DNA from: an uncultured Eubacteriales bacterium
GTDB lineage: Bacteria > Bacillota > Clostridia > Peptostreptococcales > Anaerovoracaceae
Length of the DNA: 64,000 nucleotides
Direction of reading: 5' to 3'
Assembly (NCBI GenBank): GCA_900545135.1
Contig: UQXL01000004.1
Span: 1 to 64,000 of the forward strand
The position numbers and the translations under genes are program-made. A model generated the notes under the pieces. That model was not told the origin of the DNA and made no database searches. It saw nothing but the letters and a program-made list of their open reading frames with translations. Below are positions 30,611 through 39,349 of this stretch, in pieces. Numbering within the stretch: the stretch's first letter is position 1; every line of letters starts with the position of its first letter.

Positions 30611-31822
30611 TTAGAATTTTATCTTCTTGAAGATATGACCCATCTTCTCCTGCTTGGTTTTCATGTAGAAATTGTCGTATTTCTGCGGCGGAATCTCGAT
30701 GGGAACTCTTTCCTTGATCACCAGGCCGAAGCCCTCCAGACCGTAGACTTTTTCCGGATTGTTGGTCAAAAGCCTCAGCGACTTGACTCCCAGATCGGAC
30801 AATATCTGCGCGCCGACCCAGTATTCCCTCAGATCAGGCGCAAAGCCCAGGCGGATATTGGCTTCCACCGTATCGAGGCCCTGTTCCTGAAGCTCGTATG
30901 CTTTCAACTTGTTTATCAGCCCTATTCCACGGCCCTCCTGGCGCATGTAAAGCACAATTCCTCTGCCGGCGGCTTCTATCTGCTCCATGGCGGTCTGAAG
31001 CTGCAGTCCGCAGTCACAGCGCAAAGAGCCGAATGTGTCTCCTGTGAGACATTCAGAATGTACGCGGCAAAGCACGTCCTCTCCGTCTCCTATCTCGCCT
31101 TTGACCAGCGCTACGTGATGCTCTCCGGTGATGTCGTTCACATAACCGCAGATATTGAATTGGCCGTACTGCGTCGGCAGTTTGGCGCGGGCTTCGCGCA
31201 GTACATGTTTTTCATGTATTCGGCAGTAGTCCTGCAGCTCTTTGATGGTGATAAATTTCAGGCCGTACTTGTCAGCCAGCTTCCATAAGTTCGGAGTACG
31301 CATCATGGTGCCGTCCTCTTCCATCACCTCGCAGCATACGCCGCATTCCTGCAGGCCGGCCAGTCTCATGAGGTCGACGGTGGCTTCGGTGTGTCCGTTT
31401 CTGACCAGAACTCCCCCTCTCCTTGAAACCAGAGGGAATACGTGTCCCGGCCGTCTGAAATCCTGAGGATTTGACGATGGATCAGCGCATTTAATTATGG
31501 TGTGGGAGCGTTCTGCGGCGGAAATTCCCGTGCTGGTATCCATATGGTCTATGGATACGGTAAAGGCCGTGCTGTGGTTGTCGGTGTTTTCCGCCACCAT
31601 CTGCGGCAGACCGAGTCTTGCGGCGACTTTTGCGCTCATTGGCGTACAGATAAGGCCTTTAGCATGGCTGGCCATGAAATTGATGTTTTCCTTCGTTGCG
31701 AATTCTCCGGCGCATATCATATCTCCCTCGTTTTCCCTGTCAGGGTCGTCTGTAACGAGGATTATTTTTCCAGCGCGCAGATCTTCCAGCGCTTCCGGAA
31801 CTGTGTTGTATTTTCGTTGCAT
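30611..31822 (-). CDS. ribBA: Bifunctional DHBP synthase / GTP cyclohydrolase II
   Basis: A 403-residue fusion. The N-terminal half (residues 1-200) is DHBP synthase (VTDDPDRENEGDMICAGEFA and RRGGVLVRNGHTEATVDLM); the C-terminal half is GTP cyclohydrolase II with zinc site HSECLTGDTFGSLRCDCGLQL and QEGRGIGLINKLKAYELQE. Together they supply both precursors of riboflavin from ribulose 5-phosphate and GTP. AGGAGG precedes ATG 31822. Confidence 0.97.
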   Translation of the reverse strand: MQRKYNTVPEALEDLRAGKIILVTDDPDRENEGDMICAGEFATKENINFMASHAKGLICTPMSAKVAARLGLPQMVAENTDNHSTAFTVSIDHMDTSTGISAAERSHTIIKCADPSSNPQDFRRPGHVFPLVSRRGGVLVRNGHTEATVDLMRLAGLQECGVCCEVMEEDGTMMRTPNLWKLADKYGLKFITIKELQDYCRIHEKHVLREARAKLPTQYGQFNICGYVNDITGEHHVALVKGEIGDGEDVLCRVHSECLTGDTFGSLRCDCGLQLQTAMEQIEAAGRGIVLYMRQEGRGIGLINKLKAYELQEQGLDTVEANIRLGFAPDLREYWVGAQILSDLGVKSLRLLTNNPEKVYGLEGFGLVIKERVPIEIPPQKYDNFYMKTKQEKMGHIFKKIKF

Positions 31823-31841
31823 TTTTATGTCCTCCTAAAGA

Positions 31842-32516
31842 TTAAATTCCGTATTTTTCAAGGAAAGCCATCGTCAGGCCCTCTTCCTTTTCAGCTGCTT
31901 TTTCCTGTACTGGTGCGGAAAGTCCTGATGGATCCAGCAGAAGCTTTCTGACGTATTTCCCGATAACGTCGTTTTCCAGGTTCACCTTGCTTCCCGGTTT
32001 CTTGCCGAGCAGAGATGTTTCTTCTCCTGTGTGAGGTATCACCGATACGGAAAACGCCGTGCTGCTTGTTTCCGCTACTGTGAGGCTTATTCCGTCGATG
32101 CATATTGAGCCTTTGTCCACGATAAGCCCCAGGATTTCTTTCTTCGCTTCTATGGTGACCCATACGGCGTTTCCCTCTTGGCGCATGGTTTTTATGATAC
32201 CTGTTCCGTCGATGTGGCCGGTCACCAGATGGCCGCCGAAACGTCCGTCTGCTGCCATGGCTCGTTCCAGATTGACGGAATCGCCGGTCTTTAAGCTGCC
32301 TAGGCTGCTTTTTCTGATTGTCTCAGCCATCACGTCGGCGGTAAACCCATCCGGCTGGAGAGAAACGACAGTAAGGCAGACGCCGTTGACGGCTATGCTG
32401 TCTCCCACGGACGTGCCCGCCAGCACTTTTCTTGCTCTGACGGCTATTGTTCCCGATATGCCCTGTATAGACAAGGAACAGACTGTGCCTTTTTCCTCCA
32501 CTATCCCTGTAAACAT
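31842..32516 (-). CDS. ribE: Riboflavin synthase alpha subunit
   Basis: A 224-residue enzyme that dismutates two lumazines into riboflavin. It has the characteristic internal duplication: MFTGIVEEKGTV...NGVCLTVV and GHIDGTGII...DGISLTVAETSS. Its start overlaps the end of ribD by 16 bp, indicating translational coupling. The C-terminal extension of about 20 residues is unremarkable. Confidence 0.96.
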   Translation of the reverse strand: MFTGIVEEKGTVCSLSIQGISGTIAVRARKVLAGTSVGDSIAVNGVCLTVVSLQPDGFTADVMAETIRKSSLGSLKTGDSVNLERAMAADGRFGGHLVTGHIDGTGIIKTMRQEGNAVWVTIEAKKEILGLIVDKGSICIDGISLTVAETSSTAFSVSVIPHTGEETSLLGKKPGSKVNLENDVIGKYVRKLLLDPSGLSAPVQEKAAEKEEGLTMAFLEKYGI

Positions 32517-33643
32517 TTCTCGTATCCTTTCTTCAGTTTATATTCCAGCAGGATATCTTCACCTATGCGGCTCACATTCTCAAGCTGCAGCTCAGCTGCT
32601 TCAGACGGCATGGCGACGCCCTGCCCTGCCACAGGAGTCCTGCCGTTTCCTCCAAATATCTTCGGCGCGAGAAAAACTTTGACTTCCTGCACTATTCCTG
32701 CCTGCAGAGCGCTGTCGTTCAGTGTTCCGCCTCCCTCAAGCAATATGCTGTCCACCGCGTCTACTCCTTGAATTTCTCCTTTTCCCAAGAGTTCCATCAG
32801 TCTTTTTAGATCCACCTGGCCATTCTCGTCCTGCATGGAAACGACATGCAGGCCGATTTCCTCAAGGTGCTTCCGCTTTTCTGCCATAGACGGCTCAGTT
32901 CCGTCGTCTGCGCAGGCTACGACTGTAGTATACTCTCCGGCTGTTTTGCATATATTGCATTCTTCCGGTATCCTCAGCCTGCTGTCGCATATTATACGTA
33001 TGGGGCTTTGCTTTCCTTTTACTCTGACGGTGAGCAGCGGATCGTCAGCCAGTACGGTGCCTATTCCTGCCATGATGCCGGTATATGTCCATCTCATTTC
33101 CTGCACTTTAGCCCGGGCTTTTTCTCCTGTTATCCATTTGGAGGCCCCTGTCCTGGTGGCGATCTTGCCGTCCGCCGTTGCGGCGTATTTCATGACCACA
33201 TAAGGGCGATTGGTGGTTATATAGTGGAAAAACACCGGATTGAGCCTGTCACATTCTTCTCTCATAAAATCTTCTTCCACTTCTACGCCTGCGGCCCTCA
33301 AAATCGAAACTCCTTTACCGCTTACTTTCGGGTTAGGATCTCTCGATCCGATGATAACCCTGGCGATCTTGTGCTCTAAAATAGCGTCGGTGCAGGGCGG
33401 TGTTTTACCGTGATGACAGCAGGGCTCCAGCGTAACATACAGTTCCGCGCCCTCGGAGGATTCGCTTAGTGAAGCGAAAGCGTTTCTCTCAGCGTGAAGA
33501 CTGCCGCACCGCTCATGGTATCCCTCGCCGATTATTCTGCCGTCCTTTACTATCACTGCGCCGACGAGGGGGTTTGGATTTGTCTGTCCTGCGCCTTTTT
33601 TGGCAAGCTCGACGGCTCTTTTCATAAATCTTTGTTCAGACAT
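32501..33643 (-). CDS. ribD: Riboflavin deaminase/reductase RibD
   Basis: A 380-residue bifunctional enzyme. The N-terminal cytidine-deaminase-like domain has the zinc site HAERNAF and PCCHHGKTPPC; the C-terminal reductase domain has the pattern GASKWITGEKARAKVQ and ILLEGGGTLNDSAL. ATG 33643 with AAAGGA is chosen over an in-frame start 93 bp upstream that lies in the leader. First gene of the operon, 220 bp after the riboswitch terminator. Confidence 0.96.
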   Translation of the reverse strand: MSEQRFMKRAVELAKKGAGQTNPNPLVGAVIVKDGRIIGEGYHERCGSLHAERNAFASLSESSEGAELYVTLEPCCHHGKTPPCTDAILEHKIARVIIGSRDPNPKVSGKGVSILRAAGVEVEEDFMREECDRLNPVFFHYITTNRPYVVMKYAATADGKIATRTGASKWITGEKARAKVQEMRWTYTGIMAGIGTVLADDPLLTVRVKGKQSPIRIICDSRLRIPEECNICKTAGEYTTVVACADDGTEPSMAEKRKHLEEIGLHVVSMQDENGQVDLKRLMELLGKGEIQGVDAVDSILLEGGGTLNDSALQAGIVQEVKVFLAPKIFGGNGRTPVAGQGVAMPSEAAELQLENVSRIGEDILLEYKLKKGYEKCLQG

Positions 33644-33867
33644 TTTTCTGTCCTTTCTTTGGTCCTTCTGCGCACGGCTCTTCAGTTTTGTGCTTCCAGC
33701 TAAAAAACAAAATAAAAATCCCGCAGCCTGTGCCAAATCCGATGTATGGATATATTCTTCAGGTTACGGGAGTTCTCTGCGTGCAGTTTCAGCGGTTAGT
33801 CGGCAGCTTACCCGGGCGGTCTGCCGAGGCTTAAAGCTTAAAATCTTCTGTCCGCTGTAAAAAAATA

Positions 33868-33892
33868 CCCTGAAATGATGAACATTTCAGGG
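33868..33892 (-). terminator. FMN-riboswitch expression-platform terminator
   Basis: On the minus strand CCCTGAAATG-TTCAT-CATTTCAGGG is followed by TATTTTTTT. It lies between the aptamer and ribD, so FMN binding should favour premature termination. Between it and ribD (33644-33860) is a second imperfect GC stem followed by ATTTTTATTT near 33715-33770. Confidence 0.92.
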
Positions 33893-33928
33893 CTGGAATA
33901 TACACGTCAAAAATAAACTGTATGCATC

Positions 33929-34032
33929 TTCTTCCATCCAGACTATACTGTCGGCTTCGGAGTTTCACCGAATCTGCCTTTCGGCTCGCGGGCTTTACCG
34001 CCGGTAGGGAATCGCACCCTGCCCTGAAGATT
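33929..34032 (-). promoter_or_regulatory. FMN riboswitch (RFN element)
   Basis: On the minus strand the conserved blocks read in order: CTTCAGGGCAGGGTGCGATT, CCCTACCGGCGGTAAAGCCC, GCGAGCC, GATTCGGTGAAACTCCGAAG, CCGACAGTATAGTCTGGATG. All five RFN blocks are present. It precedes the riboflavin operon with a terminator in between. Confidence 0.98.
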
Positions 34033-34049
34033 ATTGTTTTGATGAATTT

Positions 34050-34078
34050 ATCATACCACTCTATGGCTGACTTTGCAA
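34050..34078 (-). promoter_or_regulatory. Sigma-A promoter for the riboflavin operon
   Basis: On the minus strand TTGCAA (34078-34073) and TATGAT (34055-34050) are separated by 17 bp, ending about 18 bp before the RFN aptamer. Confidence 0.85.
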
Positions 34079-34148
34079 GAGGTTTATTGAAAAAGCGCAA
34101 AAGAGCTGCGTAGTTCGTGTAAAGCCCCAGGCTTCCTCATTGCCTCCA

Positions 34149-34700
34149 TCAATACCCCAATTCTGCAAGCCAGCTCTCTATTTCTTCCCTCGAGCCTGCT
34201 GCGTCTTCTTCATAGCAGTCGAATACATTGTCTGAGATATTGGCATCAGGCAGCGCTTCTGTGATTATTTCAACGCTGCTCGCAAGGCCGCCTGTTCCGT
34301 GGGAGCAGAACAGATATACCTGTTTTCCCGACAGGTCGTTATTGTCAAGGAAAGACAGCAAAGCCATCGGAACGCCATACCACCAGTTAGGATAGCTCAG
34401 AAATTCTCCGCTGCCCACGGCTATTTCCCCCGTCAGTTCCGTTTCTTTCTGCAGAAAATCACGTTTAGTTTTCTCGGCCAGTGAAAGCATCTCCTGTGCC
34501 CGCCTTTTAAGCAGCAGGCCGTCCTCAGTCAGGACTATGTTGTGATTGCTGCGCACGAAAAGTTTAACTCCCAGCTCCTCCTCCAGCTACATCATCTGGC
34601 GTGAACGCGCAGGCTGGCTGATAAGAAGAGTCTGCGACGCTCTCGTTATATTTTCTTCCCTTGCTACTGCCGGGAAATAATTCAAAACACGAAATTCCAC
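34149..34700 (-). pseudogene. LysR regulator fused to flavodoxin C-terminus, with a nonsense codon
   Basis: From GTG 34700 the frame reads a LysR winged-helix start (VEFRVLNYFPAVAREENITR, then SQTLLISQPARSRQMM) and meets TAG at 34589-34587, where CAG (Gln) would restore the family motif QLEEELGVKLF. After it the LysR linker helix continues (RRAQEMLSLAEKTKRDFLQK), and then at about FLSYPNWWYGVPMA the protein becomes the C-terminal half of a long-chain flavodoxin (YPNWWYG, LFCSHGTGGLASSV). A deletion has joined two genes that are often neighbours, and a stop codon inactivates the N-terminal part. A protein restarted at the ATG at 34556 is possible but would lack both functions. Confidence 0.8.
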
Positions 34701-34868
34701 TGACACGCCCCCTTTCTTCATACCCATTATATATCAGTTTCCATTCATATTCAACATATCTGACGTTCTGTCATGTCTTTTTTATCATATCTCTTCTATC
34801 ATGTCTCTAAGCCATAACCGCGCTGATTTTACCAAATTCTCTGAAAAATAAAATTAGCTGAAAACTGT

Positions 34869-34897
34869 TGTCTTTTTACCCGGCAGATGATACGATT
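34869..34897 (+). promoter_or_regulatory. Sigma-A promoter for the rubredoxin-glutamate synthase gene
   Basis: TTGTCT at 34869 and TACGAT at 34892, 17-bp spacer, 41 bp before the start codon. Confidence 0.6.
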
Positions 34898-34938
34898 TCA
34901 TTATAAGCATCGTTAAAAGAGCTTTAAGGAGGCAACTT

Positions 34939-36402
34939 ATGAAAAAATATCGCTGTTTGATGTGCGGCCACATCTACGACGAAGAAAAAGAAGGAACAAA
35001 ATTCTCTGATCTCCCTGAAAGCTGGACATGCCCTATGTGCGGCGTGCCAAAAGCCATGTTTCAGGAAATGGAAGAAGACACCTCTGACGATAAAAAAGCT
35101 GAAGCCGCCGAAGCTTCTCAAGTCACCGCATCTGCGCAAGCCGCTGCAGCCGGTCAAGCTGCGGAAGGCAACACCATAGAAAGCTATCTCAATGAATATG
35201 CCAGAAATTCTGACTCAAAGGAAACCAACATGAGCGATATCCATGAAATGGCTAGGACCGGCAAGAGCATCATTTCTGCCATGGGGACCTCAAAGCCTGT
35301 TCCTGCCTGGGATGAGATACTCATCCTCGGAAACCAGCTTAATCCGCCGCCCCTCCTGGAAAGCGAAGAAATATCGCTGAGAACGGTCATCGGAAAAAAA
35401 GCGAAAAAACCTATGGTGATAGAATCGCCTGTATATATAACTCACATGTCTTTCGGCGCTCTTTCCAAGCGTGCCAAGGTCTCCCTTGCCAAAGGAAGCG
35501 CCGCAGTGAAGACGGCCATGTGCAGCGGCGAGGGCGGTATCCTGCCTGAGGAAAAGGAAAACGCCTATAAATATATCTTTGAAATAATTCCCAACATGTA
35601 CAGCGTCACAGACGAAAACCTCAAGGCCAGCGACGCCATAGAAATAAAGATCGGTCAGGGCACCAAGCCAGGCATGGGCGGCCACCTGCCCGGCTCCAAA
35701 GTAACTGCCGAAATCGCTCAGGTAAGAGGCAAGAAGCAGGGCGAGGACATAATCAGCCCGTCCAAATTCCCTCAAATCAACTCAAAGGAAGACCTCAAAG
35801 CCTTTGTTGCGGAACTTCGTGAGAGAAGCGAGGGCAGACCTGTCGGCATCAAAATAGCGGCAGGCAGAATAGAAGATGACCTGGAATTCGCCGTATACGC
35901 AGAGCCCGACTTTATAACTGTCGACGGCCGCGGCGGAGCCACCGGTGCCAGCCCTAAGATCATAAAGGATTCCACCACTGTGCCTACCGTATACGCCCTC
36001 TACAGAGCTAAAAAGTATCTCAATGAGCATGCTCCTGACATTGATCTTCTCATAACAGGAGGCTTCAGGCTTTCCTCCGACATCGCCAAGGCTCTTGCCA
36101 TGGGAGCAACGGCAGTTGCCATAGGAACAGCCGCTATGATGGCGATAGCCTGCCAGCAGTACAGGATATGCCACACGGGAAAGTGCCCTGTAGGCGTAGC
36201 CACTCAGGATCCTGAGCTTGAAAGCAGACTGGACGTCAATCTGTCCTCCCAGAGACTGGCCAATTATCTGACCGCGGTGAACGACGAGCTGAAGACCTTT
36301 GCCCGCATTACAGGGCATAAAGATGTTCACCAGCTGAATAAAAAAGACATAGTCACCACCAGCAGAGACATCGCCGAATATACGGACATAAAACACGTAT
36401 AA
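34939..36402 (+). CDS. Rubredoxin-fused glutamate synthase domain protein
   Basis: A 487-residue cytoplasmic protein. Residues 1-45 are a rubredoxin (CLMCGHIYD near residue 6 and CPMCGVPK near residue 33, four Cys for one Fe). An alanine/glutamine-rich linker follows (residues 50-75), then the FMN-binding synthase domain of GltB (SPVYITHMSFGALSKRAK, CSGEGGILPEE, IKIGQGTKPGMGGHLPG, TVDGRGGATGASPKI, GGFRLSSDIAKALAMGATAV) with the 3Fe-4S-type cysteines in CQQYRICHTGKCPVGVATQD. It lacks the glutaminase domain, as in archaeal-type GltS. The product may be a glutamate synthase-like enzyme using rubredoxin electrons; the true substrate is unproven. AAGGAGG precedes ATG 34939. Confidence 0.88.
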   Translation: MKKYRCLMCGHIYDEEKEGTKFSDLPESWTCPMCGVPKAMFQEMEEDTSDDKKAEAAEASQVTASAQAAAAGQAAEGNTIESYLNEYARNSDSKETNMSDIHEMARTGKSIISAMGTSKPVPAWDEILILGNQLNPPPLLESEEISLRTVIGKKAKKPMVIESPVYITHMSFGALSKRAKVSLAKGSAAVKTAMCSGEGGILPEEKENAYKYIFEIIPNMYSVTDENLKASDAIEIKIGQGTKPGMGGHLPGSKVTAEIAQVRGKKQGEDIISPSKFPQINSKEDLKAFVAELRERSEGRPVGIKIAAGRIEDDLEFAVYAEPDFITVDGRGGATGASPKIIKDSTTVPTVYALYRAKKYLNEHAPDIDLLITGGFRLSSDIAKALAMGATAVAIGTAAMMAIACQQYRICHTGKCPVGVATQDPELESRLDVNLSSQRLANYLTAVNDELKTFARITGHKDVHQLNKKDIVTTSRDIAEYTDIKHV

Positions 36403-36416
36403 ACTGCAAAATAGAG

Positions 36417-36460
36417 ACAGCCCCGCGCTTACGGTCAAGAACCGCAGGTACGGGGCTGCT
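36417..36460 (+). terminator. Terminator after the rubredoxin-glutamate synthase gene
   Basis: AGCCCCG pairs with CGGGGCT, enclosing CGGT/ACCG; the T-rich sequence TGTATTTTGTT follows. Confidence 0.75.
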
Positions 36461-36515
36461 GTATTTTGTTGCTCTGAGGGTATCCTTCAATTGCCGCTAA
36501 AAATCTATATGATTT

Positions 36516-36659
36516 TTAGCCAAATCTTTCATATACCCATTCCGGAGCATCATCTATTACATCAAGCAAAGCCTGTCTCAATTCATCGGCAGACATCGAA
36601 TTAACATATTCTATAAATTTGTTGTACAATTCTTTTTGATATTCCTCATACTCTCTCAC
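36516..36659 (-). CDS. Small ORF, likely C-terminal part of the SWIM protein
   Basis: A 47-residue ORF from GTG 36659 to TAA 36516: starts VREYEEYQKELYNKFIEYVN and ends DDAPEWVYERFG. It overlaps the last 14 bp of the SWIM gene in another frame, with GAGGAAA just upstream. The pattern (E/K-rich helix, then LRQALLDVIDDAPEW) looks like the C-terminal extension of SWIM proteins in my recollection, so the pair may be one gene split by a +1 shift, or two coupled genes. Confidence 0.55.
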   Translation of the reverse strand: MREYEEYQKELYNKFIEYVNSMSADELRQALLDVIDDAPEWVYERFG

Positions 36660-36951
36660 TTTCCTCTACCAGCCTTTCGTATTCATCGGCTTTCTCAGGA
36701 AATACAGCAAAATAGAGGGCTATCTTGTGTTTACATACCAGAATCCTATCTTTTGCGAGAGGACAGTTGCACTTCGATCTTTTAGGATGCTCCACGTCGA
36801 TAAATACATCGTATTTTCTGCCGTTGCTGCCCTCAACCACTCCCTCGTACTGTTCTTCGCCTGTTTTTATGTATGATTTAACTTTTTTCCGTTGATAGTA
36901 TTCAAGGCCACGCCATGCGGACGCTGAGCTTGCAAGATTGACAAACCTCAT
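36646..36951 (-). CDS. SWIM zinc-finger protein
   Basis: A 101-residue protein with a C-terminal SWIM motif C-x-C...C-x-H visible as CNCPLAKDRILVCKHKIALY (near residues 62-81), plus an upstream beta-rich segment with RGLEYYQRKKVKSYI that is common in SWIM proteins. SWIM domains bind DNA or proteins through one zinc. ATG 36951 after AAAGAGGTG is chosen over an in-frame TTG 18 bp earlier. The 3' end overlaps the small ORF, see that entry. Confidence 0.8.
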   Translation of the reverse strand: MRFVNLASSASAWRGLEYYQRKKVKSYIKTGEEQYEGVVEGSNGRKYDVFIDVEHPKRSKCNCPLAKDRILVCKHKIALYFAVFPEKADEYERLVEESERV

Positions 36952-37016
36952 AAGAGCACCTCTTTTCAATACTTCCTAGTAATGGTTTTCTTATCATTTT
37001 TATATTATCTATCAGG

Positions 37017-37748
37017 TCATTCCCTGTCCAGGTCCCTCGTATTTTTGCCCAGCTTTTCTTCATAGTCGTGGACCTTTCTCAGGTTATTCATCCTTTCGTC
37101 CAGCTCTGCGCTTATCTGTGCGCAGCGATACAGCTCGTCGGCCATCTCATCGGTAAATTCCCTGTCCTTTTTATATCTCAGCTGATGCTCCAAGGCTGCC
37201 CATGAGTCCATGGCTATGGTTCTCAGCTGTATTTCCACTTTCATGTGGCGTTTTTCATTGGCCAAAAAGATGGGAACAGTAACTATGAGATGGAGGCTTC
37301 TGTATCCATTGGGTTTAGGATTGGCTATGTAGTCTTTCTTCTTGATCAGGTGTATGTCGTCCTGCCTCAGCAGTGTTTCAGCCACCATATATACGTCCTC
37401 CACGAAGGCACATATTACCCTGACTCCGGCCACGTCGTTGAGGTTTTCTTCAAGAGACTCCAAAGTGAGAGGCAGATCGTCTCGTTCAAGCTTTTCTATT
37501 ATGCTTTCTATTCTCTTCAGCCGCGTCTGGATTCCGTTTATCGGATTTCTGTCGTATTGAAGAGAATATTCTTCGTTCAAGACGTTGAGCTTTGTTTCCA
37601 TTTCCATTATAGCGCATCTGTAATATGCCATCAGCTTCTGGAAATTTTCCATCATGGGCTTAGTCTTTTTAATCAGCGGCGGCAAAAACGTTGCCGCTCT
37701 GCTTAATTTTTTATTTTTTCTGTTTTTATCAGGATTTCTATTGAACAT
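37017..37748 (-). CDS. Small alarmone synthetase (RelQ/YjbM type)
   Basis: A 243-residue single-domain (p)ppGpp synthetase with no HD hydrolase or TGS/ACT domains. Synthetase motifs: RLKRIESIIEKLERDD near residue 77, DVAGVRVICAFVEDVYMV near 107, YIANPKPNGYRSLHLIV near 142 and EIQLRTIAMDSWAALEHQLRYK near 175. It would respond to stress by making (p)ppGpp in the cytoplasm, with transcriptional control. AAAGGA lies upstream of the start. The length fits RelQ (about 210-240). Confidence 0.92.
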   Translation of the reverse strand: MFNRNPDKNRKNKKLSRAATFLPPLIKKTKPMMENFQKLMAYYRCAIMEMETKLNVLNEEYSLQYDRNPINGIQTRLKRIESIIEKLERDDLPLTLESLEENLNDVAGVRVICAFVEDVYMVAETLLRQDDIHLIKKKDYIANPKPNGYRSLHLIVTVPIFLANEKRHMKVEIQLRTIAMDSWAALEHQLRYKKDREFTDEMADELYRCAQISAELDERMNNLRKVHDYEEKLGKNTRDLDRE

Positions 37749-37782
37749 TTGGTTCCTTTTGTCCTTTCTTTATCTCCTGTTT

Positions 37783-38346
37783 TTACTGGCAGTGCAATGC
37801 CTCTATCAGCTCAGCTAAATTCTGATGAAACTTTCCTATATATATTCCATCTATGAAACGGTGGTTTACTTCGACGGAAATATGCAAAATTTTGCGTCCG
37901 CCCTCATCTGCGTATTTTCCCCAGGCTATATGCGGAATGGAATTGTCTTTTGCGCCTTGGCCGTCCAGATATTTTTCATTGGTGAGAGCCGTCATTTCAA
38001 ACCATGGAGCGCAGGAAAAATAAATCAGCTCTTCCCCCTCTTCGTCCTCGCAAATGAAGCATTTCTGCGCCGCGCTCTTTTCAACTGCCCTGCGGCAAAG
38101 TTCATCGAGGCCGCCGCCCAAGTCCATCGTAACTATGTGGAAGGTTTCCTTTCCTTTTTTGAGGTCGGTAAAGCTGGGTATCCTCTTATCCAGCCTATAT
38201 ATTTCTCCGTTCTCCACCGTATATGAAAAAGCTTCCACGCTGTTTACAGCTTCAGTGCAAAGGTAAACAAGGGCATAATAAAAGGATATCCCCTTTTCTT
38301 TCGCATACCTGTATAGATTGGTTACGTCCTGCTTGAAGGTCACCAT
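37783..38346 (-). CDS. Chloramphenicol acetyltransferase-like protein, 5'-truncated
   Basis: A 187-residue CAT-family protein. The catalytic motif is HRFIDG (His in VNHRFIDGIYIG), with CAT-like KGISFYYALVYLCTEAVN and SCAPWFEMTALTNE segments. Family members are about 210-220 residues with an N-terminal Trp/Tyr motif; here the frame continues about 22 codons upstream (reading SDPFYMVTF) but there is no start before a TAG, so the N-terminus is missing. Activity toward chloramphenicol is doubtful: many such genes are generic acetyltransferases. Confidence 0.75.
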   Translation of the reverse strand: MVTFKQDVTNLYRYAKEKGISFYYALVYLCTEAVNSVEAFSYTVENGEIYRLDKRIPSFTDLKKGKETFHIVTMDLGGGLDELCRRAVEKSAAQKCFICEDEEGEELIYFSCAPWFEMTALTNEKYLDGQGAKDNSIPHIAWGKYADEGGRKILHISVEVNHRFIDGIYIGKFHQNLAELIEALHCQ

Positions 38347-38476
38347 ATAAAACGGGTCGGAGGACGCGGATAAGTAAACTTCTCCCTCCGGTTCTTCATT
38401 TAAAATTATATCAGTTATTTTTGACAGCTATATAAAGATCGTCAAATCAATCAGTAAAGTTCATCGAAAACACTCT

Positions 38477-39349
38477 TCATTGCTCTTCATCATTAAATTC
38501 TTTTTCGTGTTCTCTGAAAAAATTGTAATACATCTTTACATTTTCAAGTTCCGTCCATCTTTTTACGCTCACCGGGCTTTGGTCCAGGTCATAGATTTTG
38601 GCTCCTTTTACCGCTAGTAAAAACGGCGAATGGGTGGCTATGATAAACTGACAGCCGAAAAATCTGGCGGAATTTTCTATATATTCTATAAGTTCCTTCT
38701 GTCTTTCGGGCGAAAGACTGTTCTCCGGCTCGTCCAGCAGGATAAGACCCGGGGGTTCCAGCTTCTGTACAAAATATTTAAAAGCGCTTTCTCCGTTGGA
38801 ATGTTCGCGCACGTTGTCCATCACCTTTTCCCTGACATATTTGGACTGAGTCGTCCGCCTCGCCAGATTGACTTTTTTCAGCCTTTCATAGTCCTCCAGC
38901 GAAGACAGAGTAAAATCCGAATATTTGGCGTCCAAATAATCGGAAAGCAGCTCTTCTCTGCGGATATCTATGCCTTCATTCACACATCTCAGATTAAGCA
39001 TGAAATCAAACACGTCGTCGCTGGTTATGACGCGGCTTTCTTCAGGTATCTGACTGAGCAAGCCATAGTCGCACATCTCTATGTAATCTTCAAAGAAGCT
39101 GCTTCGGTTGTACAGCGTGTCTCTCTCAAGGCGCAGCGCCTCGCCTATGACGTTTAAAGCCGTCGTTTTGCCCGAACCGTTTCCGCCGCAGAGAATAGTT
39201 ATATCGTCAAATTCCAGAGAAGAAAGACTTCTTTCGGAAAGGACGCGGAACGGATAAAAGCTGTCATAGCATGTGCGCTTTACTTCTTTCATTAGATATG
39301 TGTATTCTCTCTCCCTGTCCGGAAAAGAAAAGTAAGATAAATACCTCAA
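38477..39349 (-). CDS. AAA/SMC-type ATPase (OLD-like), partner of nucleotidyltransferase
   Basis: A 290-residue ATPase with Walker A GGNGSGKT (near residue 57), ABC-type Walker B LLDEPENSLSPERQKEL (near 205) and switch histidine in ATHSPFLLAV. The body between (residues 90-190) is helical and lacks an Rad50 hook. It starts at TTG 39349 immediately after the stop of the nucleotidyltransferase, with GAGGGGGAG in that gene's last codons, so the two are translationally coupled. Function is unknown; such pairs occur in defence and toxin-antitoxin islands, but I see no further support. Confidence 0.8.
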   Translation of the reverse strand: MRYLSYFSFPDREREYTYLMKEVKRTCYDSFYPFRVLSERSLSSLEFDDITILCGGNGSGKTTALNVIGEALRLERDTLYNRSSFFEDYIEMCDYGLLSQIPEESRVITSDDVFDFMLNLRCVNEGIDIRREELLSDYLDAKYSDFTLSSLEDYERLKKVNLARRTTQSKYVREKVMDNVREHSNGESAFKYFVQKLEPPGLILLDEPENSLSPERQKELIEYIENSARFFGCQFIIATHSPFLLAVKGAKIYDLDQSPVSVKRWTELENVKMYYNFFREHEKEFNDEEQ

